A stretch of DNA of 64,000 nucleotides from an uncultured Sphingorhabdus sp. Lineage in GTDB: Bacteria > Pseudomonadota > Alphaproteobacteria > Sphingomonadales > Sphingomonadaceae. The stretch is taken from contig CALMYW010000393.1 in NCBI GenBank assembly GCA_937873665.1, positions 186,001 through 250,000 of the forward strand, in the 5' to 3' direction. Below are positions 31,510 through 43,179 of the stretch, piece by piece (within the stretch, counting starts at the first letter, position 1; each line of letters starts with the position of its first letter). Below the pieces are notes generated by a model. That model saw only the letters and a list, made by a program, of their open reading frames with translations, had not been told where the DNA came from and ran no database searches. Position numbers and translations under genes: made by a program.

Positions 31510-31974
31510 ATGCGGAAGCTTTTGGCTGGCGCGGGCATTGCCCTGATTGCCTCTTCGCTGGGATATTGGTTTTGGCAGAGTTGGGCTGCCGCTGACCCGA
31601 TCATACCGCAACCACCGCCCGAGGAACCTGCGCCGCTGGAGCTGCCTGTTGCGGGCAAGGACGCGCCAGCCTTTGGCGCTCCGCCGCCTGAGCCGCCCAA
31701 GGCAGCAAAGCTGAGCCGGGAGGAGGTGCGCTTCAACCGCTATGATCGCAACCGCGACGATCTGGTTTCACGGATCGAGATGATGTCGAGCCGCACCAAG
31801 GACTTCAAGAAACTCGACCGCGACGGCAATAATTTGCTGTCTTTCGAAGAGTGGGCGGCTGCAACAGGCGAACGCTTCGCCGGCGCAGACTCCAATCGCG
31901 ACAATTTGTTGACCCGTAAGGAATTCCTGTCAACGCGACCGAAACGCGTGGCTAAGCCTAACTGCCGCTGCTGA
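31510..31974 (+). CDS. Exported EF-hand calcium-binding protein
   Basis: A 154-residue protein with an N-terminal signal or anchor helix ([17 protein letters not shown]), a proline-rich linker (about 33-70) and three EF-hand-like loops: [24 protein letters not shown] and [12 protein letters not shown]. Role unknown, probably a periplasmic calcium binder. Its last 17 bases overlap the convergent trmFO end. Confidence 0.85.
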   Translation: MRKLLAGAGIALIASSLGYWFWQSWAAADPIIPQPPPEEPAPLELPVAGKDAPAFGAPPPEPPKAAKLSREEVRFNRYDRNRDDLVSRIEMMSSRTKDFKKLDRDGNNLLSFEEWAAATGERFAGADSNRDNLLTRKEFLSTRPKRVAKPNCRC

Positions 31975-33298
31975 CCTTGAATTTGTCCATCCAGCGTTCC
32001 AGATCGGATCGCGCACGGTTTGTCATAAACGCCTTGCGCTCTTTCTTGTGCACCTTGCCCTCGGGCGGCGGGAACAGGCCGAAATTGATGTTCATCGGTT
32101 GATAGCTATCCGCCTCTGCATCGCCGGTGATGTGGTGAAGCAACGCGCCGAAAGCAGTCGTTGCGGGCGGAGGAGAAAAGGCCCGCCCCGCGAGTTCACT
32201 CGCCGCCATGATGCCCGCCATCAAACCCACTGCTGCGCTTTCGACATAGCCCTCGCACCCGGTAATCTGCCCGGCAAAGCGGATATGTGGCGCCGATTTC
32301 AGCCGCAACTGACGGTCGAGCAATATCGGTGAGCGGATGAAGGTGTTGCGATGCAATCCGCCCAGTCGTGCAAATTCGGCCTTCTCCAAGCCCGGGATGG
32401 TGCGGAACAATTCGACCTGCGCGCCATGCTTCATCTTGGTCTGGAAACCGACCATGTTCCACAAAGTGCCCTGTTTATTATCCTGCCGCAATTGCACCAC
32501 CGCATGCGGCCAGCGCCCGGTTTTGGGATTATCGAGCCCCACCGGCTTCATCGGGCCAAAGCGCAGCGTATCAAGCCCGCGCTCGGCCATCACCTCGATA
32601 GGCATGCAGCCTTCGAAATAGGGGGTGTCGGTCTCCCATTCCTTGAACTCGGCCTTTGGCGCATCGAGCAGGCCCTGATGAAAGGCCAGATATTGGTCCT
32701 TATCCATTGGGCAGTTGATATAATCCTTGCTGTCACCCTTGTCCCAGCGCGAAGCATACCACGCGACGTCCAAGTCGATGCTGTCATGATAGACGATGGG
32801 GGCAATCGCATCGAAAAAGGCGAGGCTGTCCTGACCGGTAGCTGCGAGAACGCTTTGCGCCAGCGATTGGGCGGTCAGCGGCCCGGTTGCGACAATCGTC
32901 AGGCCATCCGTTGGCAGCTTATCGACGCGTTCGCGGACAATTTCGACATTAGGCTGTTCGGAAAGCAAACGCGTGACTTCACCCGAAAACACATCGCGGT
33001 CGACGGCGAGGGCGGATCCCGCGGGTACCTTGGCCACTTCGGCGGCGCGCATCACCAGCGAGTCCAGCTTGCGCAATTCCTGATGCAGCAAGCCAACCGC
33101 ATTATTATCGGCATCGTCTGAACGAAAGCTATTCGAGCAGACCATTTCGGCAAGACCATCGGTCTGGTGTGCAGGCGTCATATCGCCGCCGCCACGCATT
33201 TCGGACAGACGTACCTGGACCCCGCGCTTGGCAAGCTGCCACGCCGCTTCGCTTCCGGCAAGCCCGCCGCCGATGATATGAACCTGATGATTAGACAT
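31958..33298 (-). CDS. trmFO: Methylenetetrahydrofolate-tRNA-(uracil-5-)-methyltransferase TrmFO
   Basis: Folate- and FAD-dependent tRNA U54 methyltransferase, 446 residues from the ATG at 33298 ([15 protein letters not shown]). Motifs: FAD-binding [38 protein letters not shown], the Cys-containing [27 protein letters not shown] near the C-terminus and NINFGLFPP. The long upstream in-frame extension covers nnrD antisense and was not used. Confidence 0.96.
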   Translation of the reverse strand: MSNHQVHIIGGGLAGSEAAWQLAKRGVQVRLSEMRGGGDMTPAHQTDGLAEMVCSNSFRSDDADNNAVGLLHQELRKLDSLVMRAAEVAKVPAGSALAVDRDVFSGEVTRLLSEQPNVEIVRERVDKLPTDGLTIVATGPLTAQSLAQSVLAATGQDSLAFFDAIAPIVYHDSIDLDVAWYASRWDKGDSKDYINCPMDKDQYLAFHQGLLDAPKAEFKEWETDTPYFEGCMPIEVMAERGLDTLRFGPMKPVGLDNPKTGRWPHAVVQLRQDNKQGTLWNMVGFQTKMKHGAQVELFRTIPGLEKAEFARLGGLHRNTFIRSPILLDRQLRLKSAPHIRFAGQITGCEGYVESAAVGLMAGIMAASELAGRAFSPPPATTAFGALLHHITGDAEADSYQPMNINFGLFPPPEGKVHKKERKAFMTNRARSDLERWMDKFKVSSGS

Positions 33299-33347
33299 AG
33301 GCCGCGCCGCTATCAAAAAAGCATGGCGATGCACAGGCAAAAGCGGC

Positions 33348-34193
33348 ATGCTTCGTGGCATGAGCTTCCTCTGCACCATTTCCGACGAGCGGGTGATCGA
33401 GCGCCCAGTGCTGCGGGTGCCGCCTGCTGACACGCACAAATATGCGCGGGGGAGCGCGATGGTGTTCAGCGGGCCTGCCTTGCATACGGGGGCATCGCGA
33501 TTGACAGCGCAGGCGGCGCTGGCGGTCGGCGCGGGGTTGGTGACGCTGGTGGGCGAGCGCGACGCACTGCACGAACATGCCGCTCATGTGACGGCGATCA
33601 TGCTGCGCGAGGAAGACGCGCATTTGGCGATCATTGACGATCGGGTGCGCGCCGCCGCAATCGGGCCGGGGGCAGGAGTATCGGCGCAAACCCGCGAGCG
33701 GGTGCTGCGCCTGCTGCATCGCGGTTTGCCGCTGGTGCTTGATGCCGACGCGATAACCAGTTTTGAGGGGCAGACAGCGGAGTTCTTCAAAGCGTTGCAC
33801 GACCAGGTCGTCCTCACCCCGCATGAAGGCGAATTTGCGCGAGTCTTTCCTGCCATCGACCTTAATGATCGGCTGACCGCGGCGCGACTGGCGGCGGAAC
33901 TGAGTGGTGCCGTGATATTGCTCAAAGGGCCTGAAACAATCGTGGCGGCACCTGACGGGCGGTTGGCGGTCAACCGCCACGCCTCGCCTTGGCTGGCGAC
34001 GGCGGGATCGGGGGATGTGTTGGCAGGGCTCATTTGCGGCTTGCTCGCGCAGGGAAATACGGCGTTCGAAGCCGCGTGCATCGGCGCGTGGTTACATGGC
34101 GATATTGGTGTCCGCTCCGGGCCAGGGTTGACCGCGGATGGAATGATGGACTGGATTCCGCTTGTCTTGGCTGGATGCCTCGGCAAAGGATGA
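33348..34193 (+). CDS. nnrD: ADP/ATP-dependent NAD(P)H-hydrate dehydratase
   Basis: A 281-residue (277 from the alternative ATG at 33360) NnrD-type enzyme that repairs hydrated NAD(P)H. Family marks are [74 protein letters not shown] and [17 protein letters not shown]. The NnrE epimerase domain usually fused at the N-terminus is absent from this gene, so epimerisation would need a separate protein. It precedes the lysoplasmalogenase by four bases. Confidence 0.9.
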   Translation: MLRGMSFLCTISDERVIERPVLRVPPADTHKYARGSAMVFSGPALHTGASRLTAQAALAVGAGLVTLVGERDALHEHAAHVTAIMLREEDAHLAIIDDRVRAAAIGPGAGVSAQTRERVLRLLHRGLPLVLDADAITSFEGQTAEFFKALHDQVVLTPHEGEFARVFPAIDLNDRLTAARLAAELSGAVILLKGPETIVAAPDGRLAVNRHASPWLATAGSGDVLAGLICGLLAQGNTAFEAACIGAWLHGDIGVRSGPGLTADGMMDWIPLVLAGCLGKG

Positions 34194-34197
34194 AGCG

Positions 34198-34863
34198 ATG
34201 ACCCAAGATCTCGCCCATAAACGCCCTTGGCTGTTTGGCAGCCTGTTGTTCGGGCTGAGCTTTCCGCTGTCGTGGCAGCTCGATATGCCCGAAATTGCCG
34301 CGATTGCGTGGAAGATGGGCGGGGTGGGGCTGCTTGCCGGTTTTGCCTTGCGCAAGCATCACACCGGCGAATTTCTGTTGCTCGCGGCGGTGATGGCCTT
34401 TTGGGCGCAGGGCGACGGCTTGCTCGAGATCGACATGATCTGGGGCGCGATTGCCTTTGCCATTGGCCATGTGATCGCCATCGCGCTGTTCCTGCGCCAC
34501 CGCCGGGTGCATCCGGTGTTAAGCCAGAAATTGCTCGCGGTTGCGGTGTTCATTCTCGCGCCGGTAATTGCCTTTTACCTGCCCGCCGAGCGGGAGTTGG
34601 GGATGCAGGCGGCGGTCTATACCTTGTTCGTCGCAGGCATGGCGGCCTGTGCGTGGAACAGCAATTTCCCGCGCTACCGCGTCGGCCTCGGCGCTATGGC
34701 CTTTGTCGCATCCGACCTGCTGATTTTTGCGCGGGCAGGGGCGTTGGCAGAGGCGGGATGGGTTAGCCTTGCCATTTGGGTGCTCTATTATGGCGGCGTT
34801 TTGATGGTCGCGACCGGGGTGGTGACAACCTTGGTCAAGCGCGGGCATTTCGCCGAGGGGTAA
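34198..34863 (+). CDS. Lysoplasmalogenase family (YhhN/TMEM86) membrane protein
   Basis: A 221-residue protein with about eight hydrophobic helices and the family's conserved polar spots (FWAQGDGLLEID, GAIAFAIGHVIAIALFL, MAFVASDLLIF, WVLYYGGVLMVATG). The family includes lysoplasmalogenases that cleave vinyl ether lipids. The ATG at 34198 is preferred over an in-frame TTG inside nnrD. The last 345 bases are read antisense by the neighbouring hypothetical gene's extended frame. Stop TAA at 34861 precedes a long palindrome. Confidence 0.86.
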   Translation: MTQDLAHKRPWLFGSLLFGLSFPLSWQLDMPEIAAIAWKMGGVGLLAGFALRKHHTGEFLLLAAVMAFWAQGDGLLEIDMIWGAIAFAIGHVIAIALFLRHRRVHPVLSQKLLAVAVFILAPVIAFYLPAERELGMQAAVYTLFVAGMAACAWNSNFPRYRVGLGAMAFVASDLLIFARAGALAEAGWVSLAIWVLYYGGVLMVATGVVTTLVKRGHFAEG

Positions 34864-35649
34864 TCCCGAATGCAGCGCAACTGCACTTAAACTCTCCGCG
34901 TTCTCTGCGCCTCTGCGTGAGCCAAATTTTTTATCACGCAGAGGCGCAGAGGTCGCAGAGGATAGGGAATGCGCTTTGCGCGATTGGCCATTAGGTGTTG
35001 GTGGCCCATCCATGGATTTATACTCGATGGGGCCTTTGTCCTCATCTTCCTCCTCGTCTTCCTCCTCAAAACCCGCGGATTCTTCACAAAGTAGAAGCGA
35101 AGCCCTTACCCTTGACCGGGCCTCGATGTCGCTTGTGGGCAGGGCATCGTCGAAGAACAAATCCCATAGCTCTTCGGCGCTGGCCCCTTCGTCGATCAAC
35201 TGCAGAAACCAGTCAAAACGCGTCGCCACCGCCATCACTTCGGATAGGGTGGTCGCCGGATTGATGCGATCAAGAAGAGTAAGGGACAGCTTTGTATTCT
35301 GCCGCGTGTAAGTGGTGACGCCCTCTTCACGCACCCAGCGCGCTTCCTCACCCTTGATCGCGGCGGTCATCAGCCGGTCGGATATCACCCGCCGCGCGAT
35401 AATGAGGGCGGCCTCCCACCCCAGATTGAAGGCATAGCCGCGCGCGGTGCGGCGCAGGGAATAGCCACCCCCGACGCTCATCCCGACACTGCGCGCCGCA
35501 TCCTCGACCAAGCCATTGTCGGCGAGATGCGACAAAAACGCCGCCTGCCGCCCCGGGCTCCAGCCATCGGCGCGGCTTTCATAGCGGAGATAGGCGGCGG
35601 CGGGCAGCTTGGCGTCGCTATCGTGGCGGAGGGGGGAGGGGTGGTTCAT
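34519..35649 (-). CDS. Hypothetical protein with repeat-derived and antisense C-terminus
   Basis: The frame codes 376 residues but only about the first 225 look native: a helix-turn-helix-like front (GRQAAFLSHLADNGLVEDAARSVGM), a helical middle, and an acidic end (EEEDEEEDEDKGPIEYK). The next 23 or so codons are the palindromic repeat at 34892-34961, and the last 120 are the antisense of the lysoplasmalogenase gene. The native stop was most likely lost when the repeat arrived, or the boundary is unclear. ATG at 35649 follows AAAGGACAGGA. It resembles sphingomonad proteins of unknown role that look like DNA-binding factors. Confidence 0.55.
   Translation of the reverse strand: MNHPSPLRHDSDAKLPAAAYLRYESRADGWSPGRQAAFLSHLADNGLVEDAARSVGMSVGGGYSLRRTARGYAFNLGWEAALIIARRVISDRLMTAAIKGEEARWVREEGVTTYTRQNTKLSLTLLDRINPATTLSEVMAVATRFDWFLQLIDEGASAEELWDLFFDDALPTSDIEARSRVRASLLLCEESAGFEEEDEEEDEDKGPIEYKSMDGPPTPNGQSRKAHSLSSATSAPLRDKKFGSRRGAENAESLSAVALHSGLPLGEMPALDQGCHHPGRDHQNAAIIEHPNGKANPSRLCQRPCPRKNQQVGCDKGHSAEADAVAREIAVPRTGRHACDEQGIDRRLHPQLPLGGQVKGNYRRENEHRNREQFLA
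34892..34961. repeat. Palindromic repeat element (ACGCAGAGGCGCAGAG type)
   Basis: Arms of about 28 bases at 34892-34920 and 34934-34961 are near-perfect inverted copies (TCACGCAGAGGCGCAGAG shared exactly, three mismatches further out) around an AT-rich loop. It lies between the lysoplasmalogenase stop and the convergent gene, like other dispersed hairpin elements of sphingomonads, and may act as a terminator. Confidence 0.75.
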
Positions 35650-35736
35650 GATCCTGTCCTTTCCAAAAAGGCACAGGGCATAGGCTGGGGGAGGGCGTGT
35701 AGGACAGCGGAGATTTGAAGGGCCGGGAGCGCCCAA

Positions 35737-35765
35737 TTTGTTTCACGCAAAGGCACGAAGAATTT
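35737..35765. repeat. Possible partial copy of a dispersed repeat
   Basis: TTTCACGCAAAGGCACGAAG at 35743-35762 resembles one arm of the palindromic family at 34892-34961 (TCACGCAGAGGCGCAGAG). It has no matching second arm nearby. Similarity judged by eye. Confidence 0.35.
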
Positions 35766-35812
35766 GGTTTAGAAAAGTAGATTTAATCGCCAGAGCTATT
35801 TTCTATTATGTT

Positions 35813-36445
35813 TTAAGCATCTCTTCGTTCGATTGCTTTTTTGGCACTGTCCGGCAAATTCTCAAATAGTTCATCTATCTTTGCTGGTTCTGAAATTAGT
35901 CTTTCCACGACGTAATTGATCAAAGCAAACAACGCAGTCGCTGAATCTGCATCATCGTTGATTTCTATTTGTCCGGGGTGGACAGCATGATTTCCAATCA
36001 CCCGAACCGTATCTAGAGCTTTCTGAACCCGAATTGGAAGTCCTTCTTTAACTAAATTCCCGATAGCGGTATTCAAATTTGATGAGTCTTGACCCAAATG
36101 CTCACATAGAAGTTGTATAGTTAGTCGCAATAACGCAGCAGCTGCACGCGGAGAAACGCTAAAAACGTCTCTTGCTTCATCGTAAACTAGCCTAATATTT
36201 TCTGGAAGGTCGCTGTGCCCTATAGCAACGGTAGAAACCGATGGCGAAGCCAATCGCTCTTCCCACCAAAGCATTGACTGGGTACAGTTCAAACATCTTG
36301 AAACTGTAGCTTTAGTAGCGGAATAATTACCGCTATAGTCCTTTTTGTATAACTCATTCCAAAATTGCGTAGCAAGTACACCACACATGGGGCATGTAAA
36401 AGCAGCGCTCTTGTGTGAGGGTGGAACAATTCCGTTGGATTGCAT
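35813..36445 (-). CDS. DUF4145 domain protein
   Basis: A 210-residue DUF4145 protein. The N-terminus holds a possible zinc ribbon with CPMC (18-21) and CLNC (51-54). The C-terminal domain is helical (LPENIRLVYDEARDVFSVSPRAA, RVIGNHAVHPGQIEI). The family is often near restriction and other defence genes. ATG at 36445 follows GGAG with eight bases between; the longer frame upstream overlaps gyrA antisense. Base composition is clearly more AT-rich than gyrA and the flanks, a sign of transfer. Confidence 0.82.
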   Translation of the reverse strand: MQSNGIVPPSHKSAAFTCPMCGVLATQFWNELYKKDYSGNYSATKATVSRCLNCTQSMLWWEERLASPSVSTVAIGHSDLPENIRLVYDEARDVFSVSPRAAAALLRLTIQLLCEHLGQDSSNLNTAIGNLVKEGLPIRVQKALDTVRVIGNHAVHPGQIEINDDADSATALFALINYVVERLISEPAKIDELFENLPDSAKKAIERRDA

Positions 36446-36467
36446 GTATTGTTCTCCGAAACCGACT

Positions 36468-39191
<2,724 letters not shown>

Positions 39192-39290
39192 GCCGCAAAA
39201 ATCCTTATTTTTTTCTGTATCGGCAAACCCTAGCCCAGCGGGCCGGAAATAGCCACCCGAGCACCCCTAAATTGCGCGTTTTTCACCAGT

Positions 39291-39299
39291 TTATCCACA
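39291..39299 (+). promoter_or_regulatory. Perfect DnaA-box 9-mer upstream of gyrA
   Basis: TTATCCACA, the consensus DnaA box, lies in the 268-base gap between gyrA (minus) and the exported TPR-like gene (plus), 100 bases from the gyrA start. A second copy in opposite orientation is at 41372-41380. A chance match is possible. Confidence 0.4.
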
Positions 39300-39459
39300 G
39301 ATTCGGGGCGATGGGGATAGTTTACAAATACATTCAACCAGAATTCATCTGCGACCCGCTATCCCGATTGCGAAACATGGGCGAGGCGCGTAAGGATGGC
39401 GGCAAATCAGGGCCGCCTTTTGTGCGATTGGCCGGTCTGTTTTCTAGTTGGAGAGTAGA

Positions 39460-40746
39460 ATGAATCGCATTTCGAAATTTGCCGCTGCCCTTGCTTTGGG
39501 TGCATTTGTTGCTGTGCCTGCTGCTCATGCGCAGAAGGACGACAAGAAAAAAGCAGAAGCCGCCAAGCCGGTTAAACGCAACTTTTCCAAGGAATTCCAG
39601 AAGGCCTATGCGCCTGCTGTTGATGCACTGGCGAAGAAGAAGGATTTGGCTGCTGCCGCGGCGGCTTTCCCGGCGGTTGAAGCGGCCATCATGAATGCAG
39701 ATGATCGTTTCGAAGCAGGCGTTTTCGCCTTCAATCTGGGAAGCCAGATGAAAGACGCGTCAATGCAGCGCAAGGGCGTCAACCTTATCGTTGAAAGCGG
39801 CGTGGCACCGGCAGAGATGAAACCTGCATATGCCTTCCAGCAGGCGCTCTATTTCTACAACGACAAAGATTATCCTACCGCGACCACAAAGATGCTCGAA
39901 GCCTATAATATGGGCTATCGCGGCAGCAATGCAGAGGTCCAGATTTCGAACGCCTATCGCCTGCAGAATAATTATGGCGAGGCCATCAACTGGCTTGGCA
40001 AGGCAGTTGAAGCGACCAAGGCTGCAGGCGGAAAACCCGATCCGCAATGGTATGCGCAGGCGTTGAATTACGCCAGCCGCGCCAAGGACAACACCCAGAT
40101 CCTTCATTGGGGCAAGGAAATGATCAAGGTCGACCCGCGCCCCGAAACCTATCACGATGCCCTGTTCCAGTATCAGCGGATCGCCGATCTCGACAATCTC
40201 GAGTCGCTGTCGCTCCTACGTCTGGCGCGTCTGAACAAGGCGCTGATGTTTGAGCATGAGTTCAAACAATATGTCGAATATGCCGATGCACGCCGCTATC
40301 CCGCCGAAGTGGCAGCAGTGCTGGACGAAGGCTTTGCCAAGGGTACGATTTCGAAGAGCAATCTGACCTTTTCGGAAATCTACTCGAGCGCACAGAAACT
40401 GATCCCCGAGCTTTCGGGAACGTGGGCGCAAGACGAAAAAGCCGCTCTGGCCGCGCCCAAGGGATATTCTGCCATGCTGACCGGCGACGCTCTGTTGTCT
40501 TTCGCTCAATATGGCCGCGCGAAAGCCATGTATGAGGCCGCACTGTCAAAGGGTGGCATCGTCGATCGCGATGGTATTGATCAGACCGACCGTGCACTTA
40601 CAAATCTTGCGATTGCCAATGTCTACCTGAAGGATTGGGCCGGAGCAAAGGCTGCATTAGCCAAAATCACGGGAACAAAGCGCAAGGGTATAGCCGAATA
40701 TTGGAATATCTACATCGACCAGCAGGCAGCTGTACCTGCAGCATAA
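39460..40746 (+). CDS. Exported TPR-like repeat protein
   Basis: A 428-residue protein with a signal peptide (KFAAALALGAFVAVPAAHAQ) and a helical body. The pattern suggests tetratricopeptide-like repeats (AYAFQQALYFYNDKDYPTATTKMLEAYNMGYR, ISNAYRLQNNYGEAINWLGKAVE, ALTNLAIANVYLKDWAGAKAALAKI). The ATG at 39460 follows GGAGAG. Function not known; probably a periplasmic scaffold. A terminator follows its stop. Confidence 0.75.
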   Translation: MNRISKFAAALALGAFVAVPAAHAQKDDKKKAEAAKPVKRNFSKEFQKAYAPAVDALAKKKDLAAAAAAFPAVEAAIMNADDRFEAGVFAFNLGSQMKDASMQRKGVNLIVESGVAPAEMKPAYAFQQALYFYNDKDYPTATTKMLEAYNMGYRGSNAEVQISNAYRLQNNYGEAINWLGKAVEATKAAGGKPDPQWYAQALNYASRAKDNTQILHWGKEMIKVDPRPETYHDALFQYQRIADLDNLESLSLLRLARLNKALMFEHEFKQYVEYADARRYPAEVAAVLDEGFAKGTISKSNLTFSEIYSSAQKLIPELSGTWAQDEKAALAAPKGYSAMLTGDALLSFAQYGRAKAMYEAALSKGGIVDRDGIDQTDRALTNLAIANVYLKDWAGAKAALAKITGTKRKGIAEYWNIYIDQQAAVPAA

Positions 40747-40765
40747 CCCAGCGCCAAAAGTGATG

Positions 40766-40803
40766 AAGAGGGCCGGCGCGGTTGCGTGGGCCCTTTTCTT
40801 TTA
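40766..40803 (+). terminator. Intrinsic terminator
   Basis: AGGGCC pairs with GGCCCT around a GC-rich loop and is followed by TTTTCTTTTA, between the convergent TPR-like gene and the Lrp regulator. The T-run partly overlaps the Lrp stop. Confidence 0.6.
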
Positions 40804-41274
40804 ATCCGATATGGGAACCCCAGGCTGATCTTTGGCTGTCCGGATCGTCAGCGATGTCTTTACGCTCGAAACATTCGGAGCGGCGGTCAATTGCGATGTC
40901 AGGAATTCCTGAAATGACTGCAGATCATGCGCGACAATCTTGAGGATGAAGTCAATCTCGCCATTTAGCATATGGCATTCACGGACATTGGGAAGCGAAC
41001 GCACATGCTCTTCAAAGGCACGCAGATCGGCTTCCGCTTGGCTCTTGAGACTAACCATAGCAAAAACCATAATCGAATAGCCAAGCGCGGCCGGGTCAAC
41101 CTCCGCATGGTAACCGCGGATCGCACCCGATTGTTCGAGTGTGCGCATCCGACGCAAACAGGGTGGGGCTGTTAGTCCGACCTTGCTGGCCAATTCGACA
41201 TTGGTAATGCGTCCATTTTCCTGAAGCTCGGCTAAAAGCTTCAAATCGATCGCATCGAAACTGATTGCTGCCAT
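40801..41274 (-). CDS. Lrp/AsnC family transcriptional regulator
   Basis: A 157-residue regulator: N-terminal helix-turn-helix (LDLKLLAELQENGRITNVELASKVGLTAPPC, split) and a C-terminal RAM domain that binds amino acids (VMVSLKSQAEADL, PNVRECHMLNGEIDFILKIV). The family forms octamers and senses amino acids. It starts from an ATG at 41274 and faces away from the histidine kinase gene across 209 bases; the target is not known. Confidence 0.92.
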   Translation of the reverse strand: MAAISFDAIDLKLLAELQENGRITNVELASKVGLTAPPCLRRMRTLEQSGAIRGYHAEVDPAALGYSIMVFAMVSLKSQAEADLRAFEEHVRSLPNVRECHMLNGEIDFILKIVAHDLQSFQEFLTSQLTAAPNVSSVKTSLTIRTAKDQPGVPISD

Positions 41275-41371
41275 TTTATGTTATTTCCCTAACCAGATCA
41301 CAGCTAACCATAAAATAAAATTATAGGCAATTGCAATTGTTCCAAAGCCGGACAGGTGGGTTTGTCAACAT

Positions 41372-41380
41372 TGTGGATAA
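41372..41380 (-). promoter_or_regulatory. Perfect DnaA-box 9-mer between lrp and kinase genes
   Basis: TGTGGATAA, reverse complement of TTATCCACA, lies in the intergenic region, 2 kb from the other copy at 39291. No AT-rich unwinding element or further boxes were evident. Function unproven. Confidence 0.35.
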
Positions 41381-41483
41381 GCTATGTCCCATAGTGTGAC
41401 GCAGTGAAAATGCTGCTTTTGCGGCACCTAATGCCCCGCTATCGATAGACCGGACCAAACCCTTTTCGTTCAGAAGAAGCCTG

Positions 41484-43154
41484 TTGCGTGTAGACGATCG
41501 CCTTGCCACTGCATTGCAGAATATCGACACTTCGTCTGAGGCGGCGCGGATCGGGCAATGGCGGCAATTGATCGATATTCTCGCGCAAAATCCGCGCGAC
41601 TTTCCCGGCGAAATGGTGGCCAAAGGCCTGGTCAACGCGCATGCACTTGGTCGCACACTCGATGCAAAAGAGCGACTCGCCGGGGTTCAGGCCCTGTCGG
41701 GACGGATACGGTCAGCGCCTCTGGTGCAATTGCTGGCAGGCGATGAACCAGCTATCGCGGCCGCCGCAATTTACGGCGCGGATCTCTCCGACAGCGAATG
41801 GAGCGAATTGATTCCTGAACTTCCGGTCAGGGCGCGCGGGTTTTTACGAAACCGGCCGAATTTGGGTCAGAAAACACAACTTGCCTTGAACAGTTGGTCT
41901 GGTGCTGATTTCCGTATTCAAGGCACAATCGAAGCGGTATCCGCAACCAGTACAGCCGAAGCGGCACCCTCGGGAGAGATTGGGGCTTTAGTTCGCCGGA
42001 TTGAACAGTGGCGCAAAGATCGCGAAGCGGGGGATTCGCCGCGACTGCCACTCGGCGATGAATTTGCCGAAGACGAGATTCTGCCCTCTAATGAATTCAG
42101 CTTTGAAACTGATGATAATGGAACGATCATCTGGGCTGACGACATACCTAGAGGTGCGGTCGCAGGTGTGGATATCGCGCGGGCAGCCTATGACGATGGC
42201 CCAGGCCCCGACGCCTATGGCGCAGCTGCTTTCCGTCAGCGCATGCCGCTCGAAAATGCGCGAATGCGGCTAAGGGGCAGCCCATTGGTCGATGGAGATT
42301 GGCGGATTAGCGCTGCCCCATTTTTCGATCCGATGACAGGGCGTTTCCGTGGCTATCGTGGCATGATGCGCCGGCCAAAGCTGACCGAAAAACCAGAAGC
42401 TGATGCTTTGAGCGAGCAATGGCGCCGTCAGCGTGGTGAGGGCATGCAGCAAGTCGTGCATGAACTGCGAACCCCGCTTGGAGCCATAGCCGGATTTGCA
42501 GAGATTATCGAGCAACAGCTTTTCGGACCGGTCTCAAACGAATATCGGCAGATGGCAGCTGCAATCCTTGCCGATGCGCAACGTTTGTTGGCCGGTTTTG
42601 AGGACCTGTCGGTCGCTTCGCGTCTGGACGCGGGTAATTTTGAAGTTGAACCGGGCGTAACCGAATGTCGCTGGCTTGCCAAAAGATTGGCAGAGCGCCT
42701 GGAGCCGGTCAGCGAGGAAAACCGGATCCAGCTGAACCTGGCAATTGCCGACCCGGTTAGGGCATTTGCCATTGATCGAACGTTGGCAGAGCGCATTTTT
42801 TCAAGGCTGTTGTCCGCTGTCATGATGGGTTGCAGTGAGGGTGAAAGCCTGAACGGACGCTTCAAGACCGAACCCGGGGTTACGGCATCCAATTTTTTCT
42901 ATTTGGAACTGCCCGCCAAATTACGGCAGTTTTCAGACGATCAACTTTTCGGAACCGATCCTTCCTATAATGAATTTGAACAGCCGGCGGATACATCTTC
43001 TCCGTTGCTCGGGCTTGGTTTTTCACTTCGTCTAGTGAGGAATTTGGCGCGAAAAGCCGGTGGCGATTTACGCTTTCAAAAGGAAAGTCTAGTATTGTCT
43101 ATCCCAGCCGTACAGGATGGCGATATGGATTTCAGGGATATCGGGGGCGATTAA
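41484..43154 (+). CDS. Histidine kinase-like protein with degenerate ATPase
   Basis: A 556-residue protein. The N-terminal 170 residues are helical and resemble HEAT-like arrays, residues 210-300 resemble a PAS-like domain, and the HisKA domain has His326 in VVHELRTPLGAIAGFAEII. The ATPase region is poor: where N-box NLLSNAVKF is expected it reads RLLSAVMMG, the G1 box is not recognisable, and only a G2-like LGLGFSLRLVRNLARKAGG remains. No membrane helix. The likely start is TTG at 41484 (no ATG nearby). The deacetylase gene follows its stop by 25 bases. Confidence 0.75.
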   Translation: MRVDDRLATALQNIDTSSEAARIGQWRQLIDILAQNPRDFPGEMVAKGLVNAHALGRTLDAKERLAGVQALSGRIRSAPLVQLLAGDEPAIAAAAIYGADLSDSEWSELIPELPVRARGFLRNRPNLGQKTQLALNSWSGADFRIQGTIEAVSATSTAEAAPSGEIGALVRRIEQWRKDREAGDSPRLPLGDEFAEDEILPSNEFSFETDDNGTIIWADDIPRGAVAGVDIARAAYDDGPGPDAYGAAAFRQRMPLENARMRLRGSPLVDGDWRISAAPFFDPMTGRFRGYRGMMRRPKLTEKPEADALSEQWRRQRGEGMQQVVHELRTPLGAIAGFAEIIEQQLFGPVSNEYRQMAAAILADAQRLLAGFEDLSVASRLDAGNFEVEPGVTECRWLAKRLAERLEPVSEENRIQLNLAIADPVRAFAIDRTLAERIFSRLLSAVMMGCSEGESLNGRFKTEPGVTASNFFYLELPAKLRQFSDDQLFGTDPSYNEFEQPADTSSPLLGLGFSLRLVRNLARKAGGDLRFQKESLVLSIPAVQDGDMDFRDIGGD

Positions 43155-43179
43155 CATGGAACAGCGTGGGGAGGTGGCA

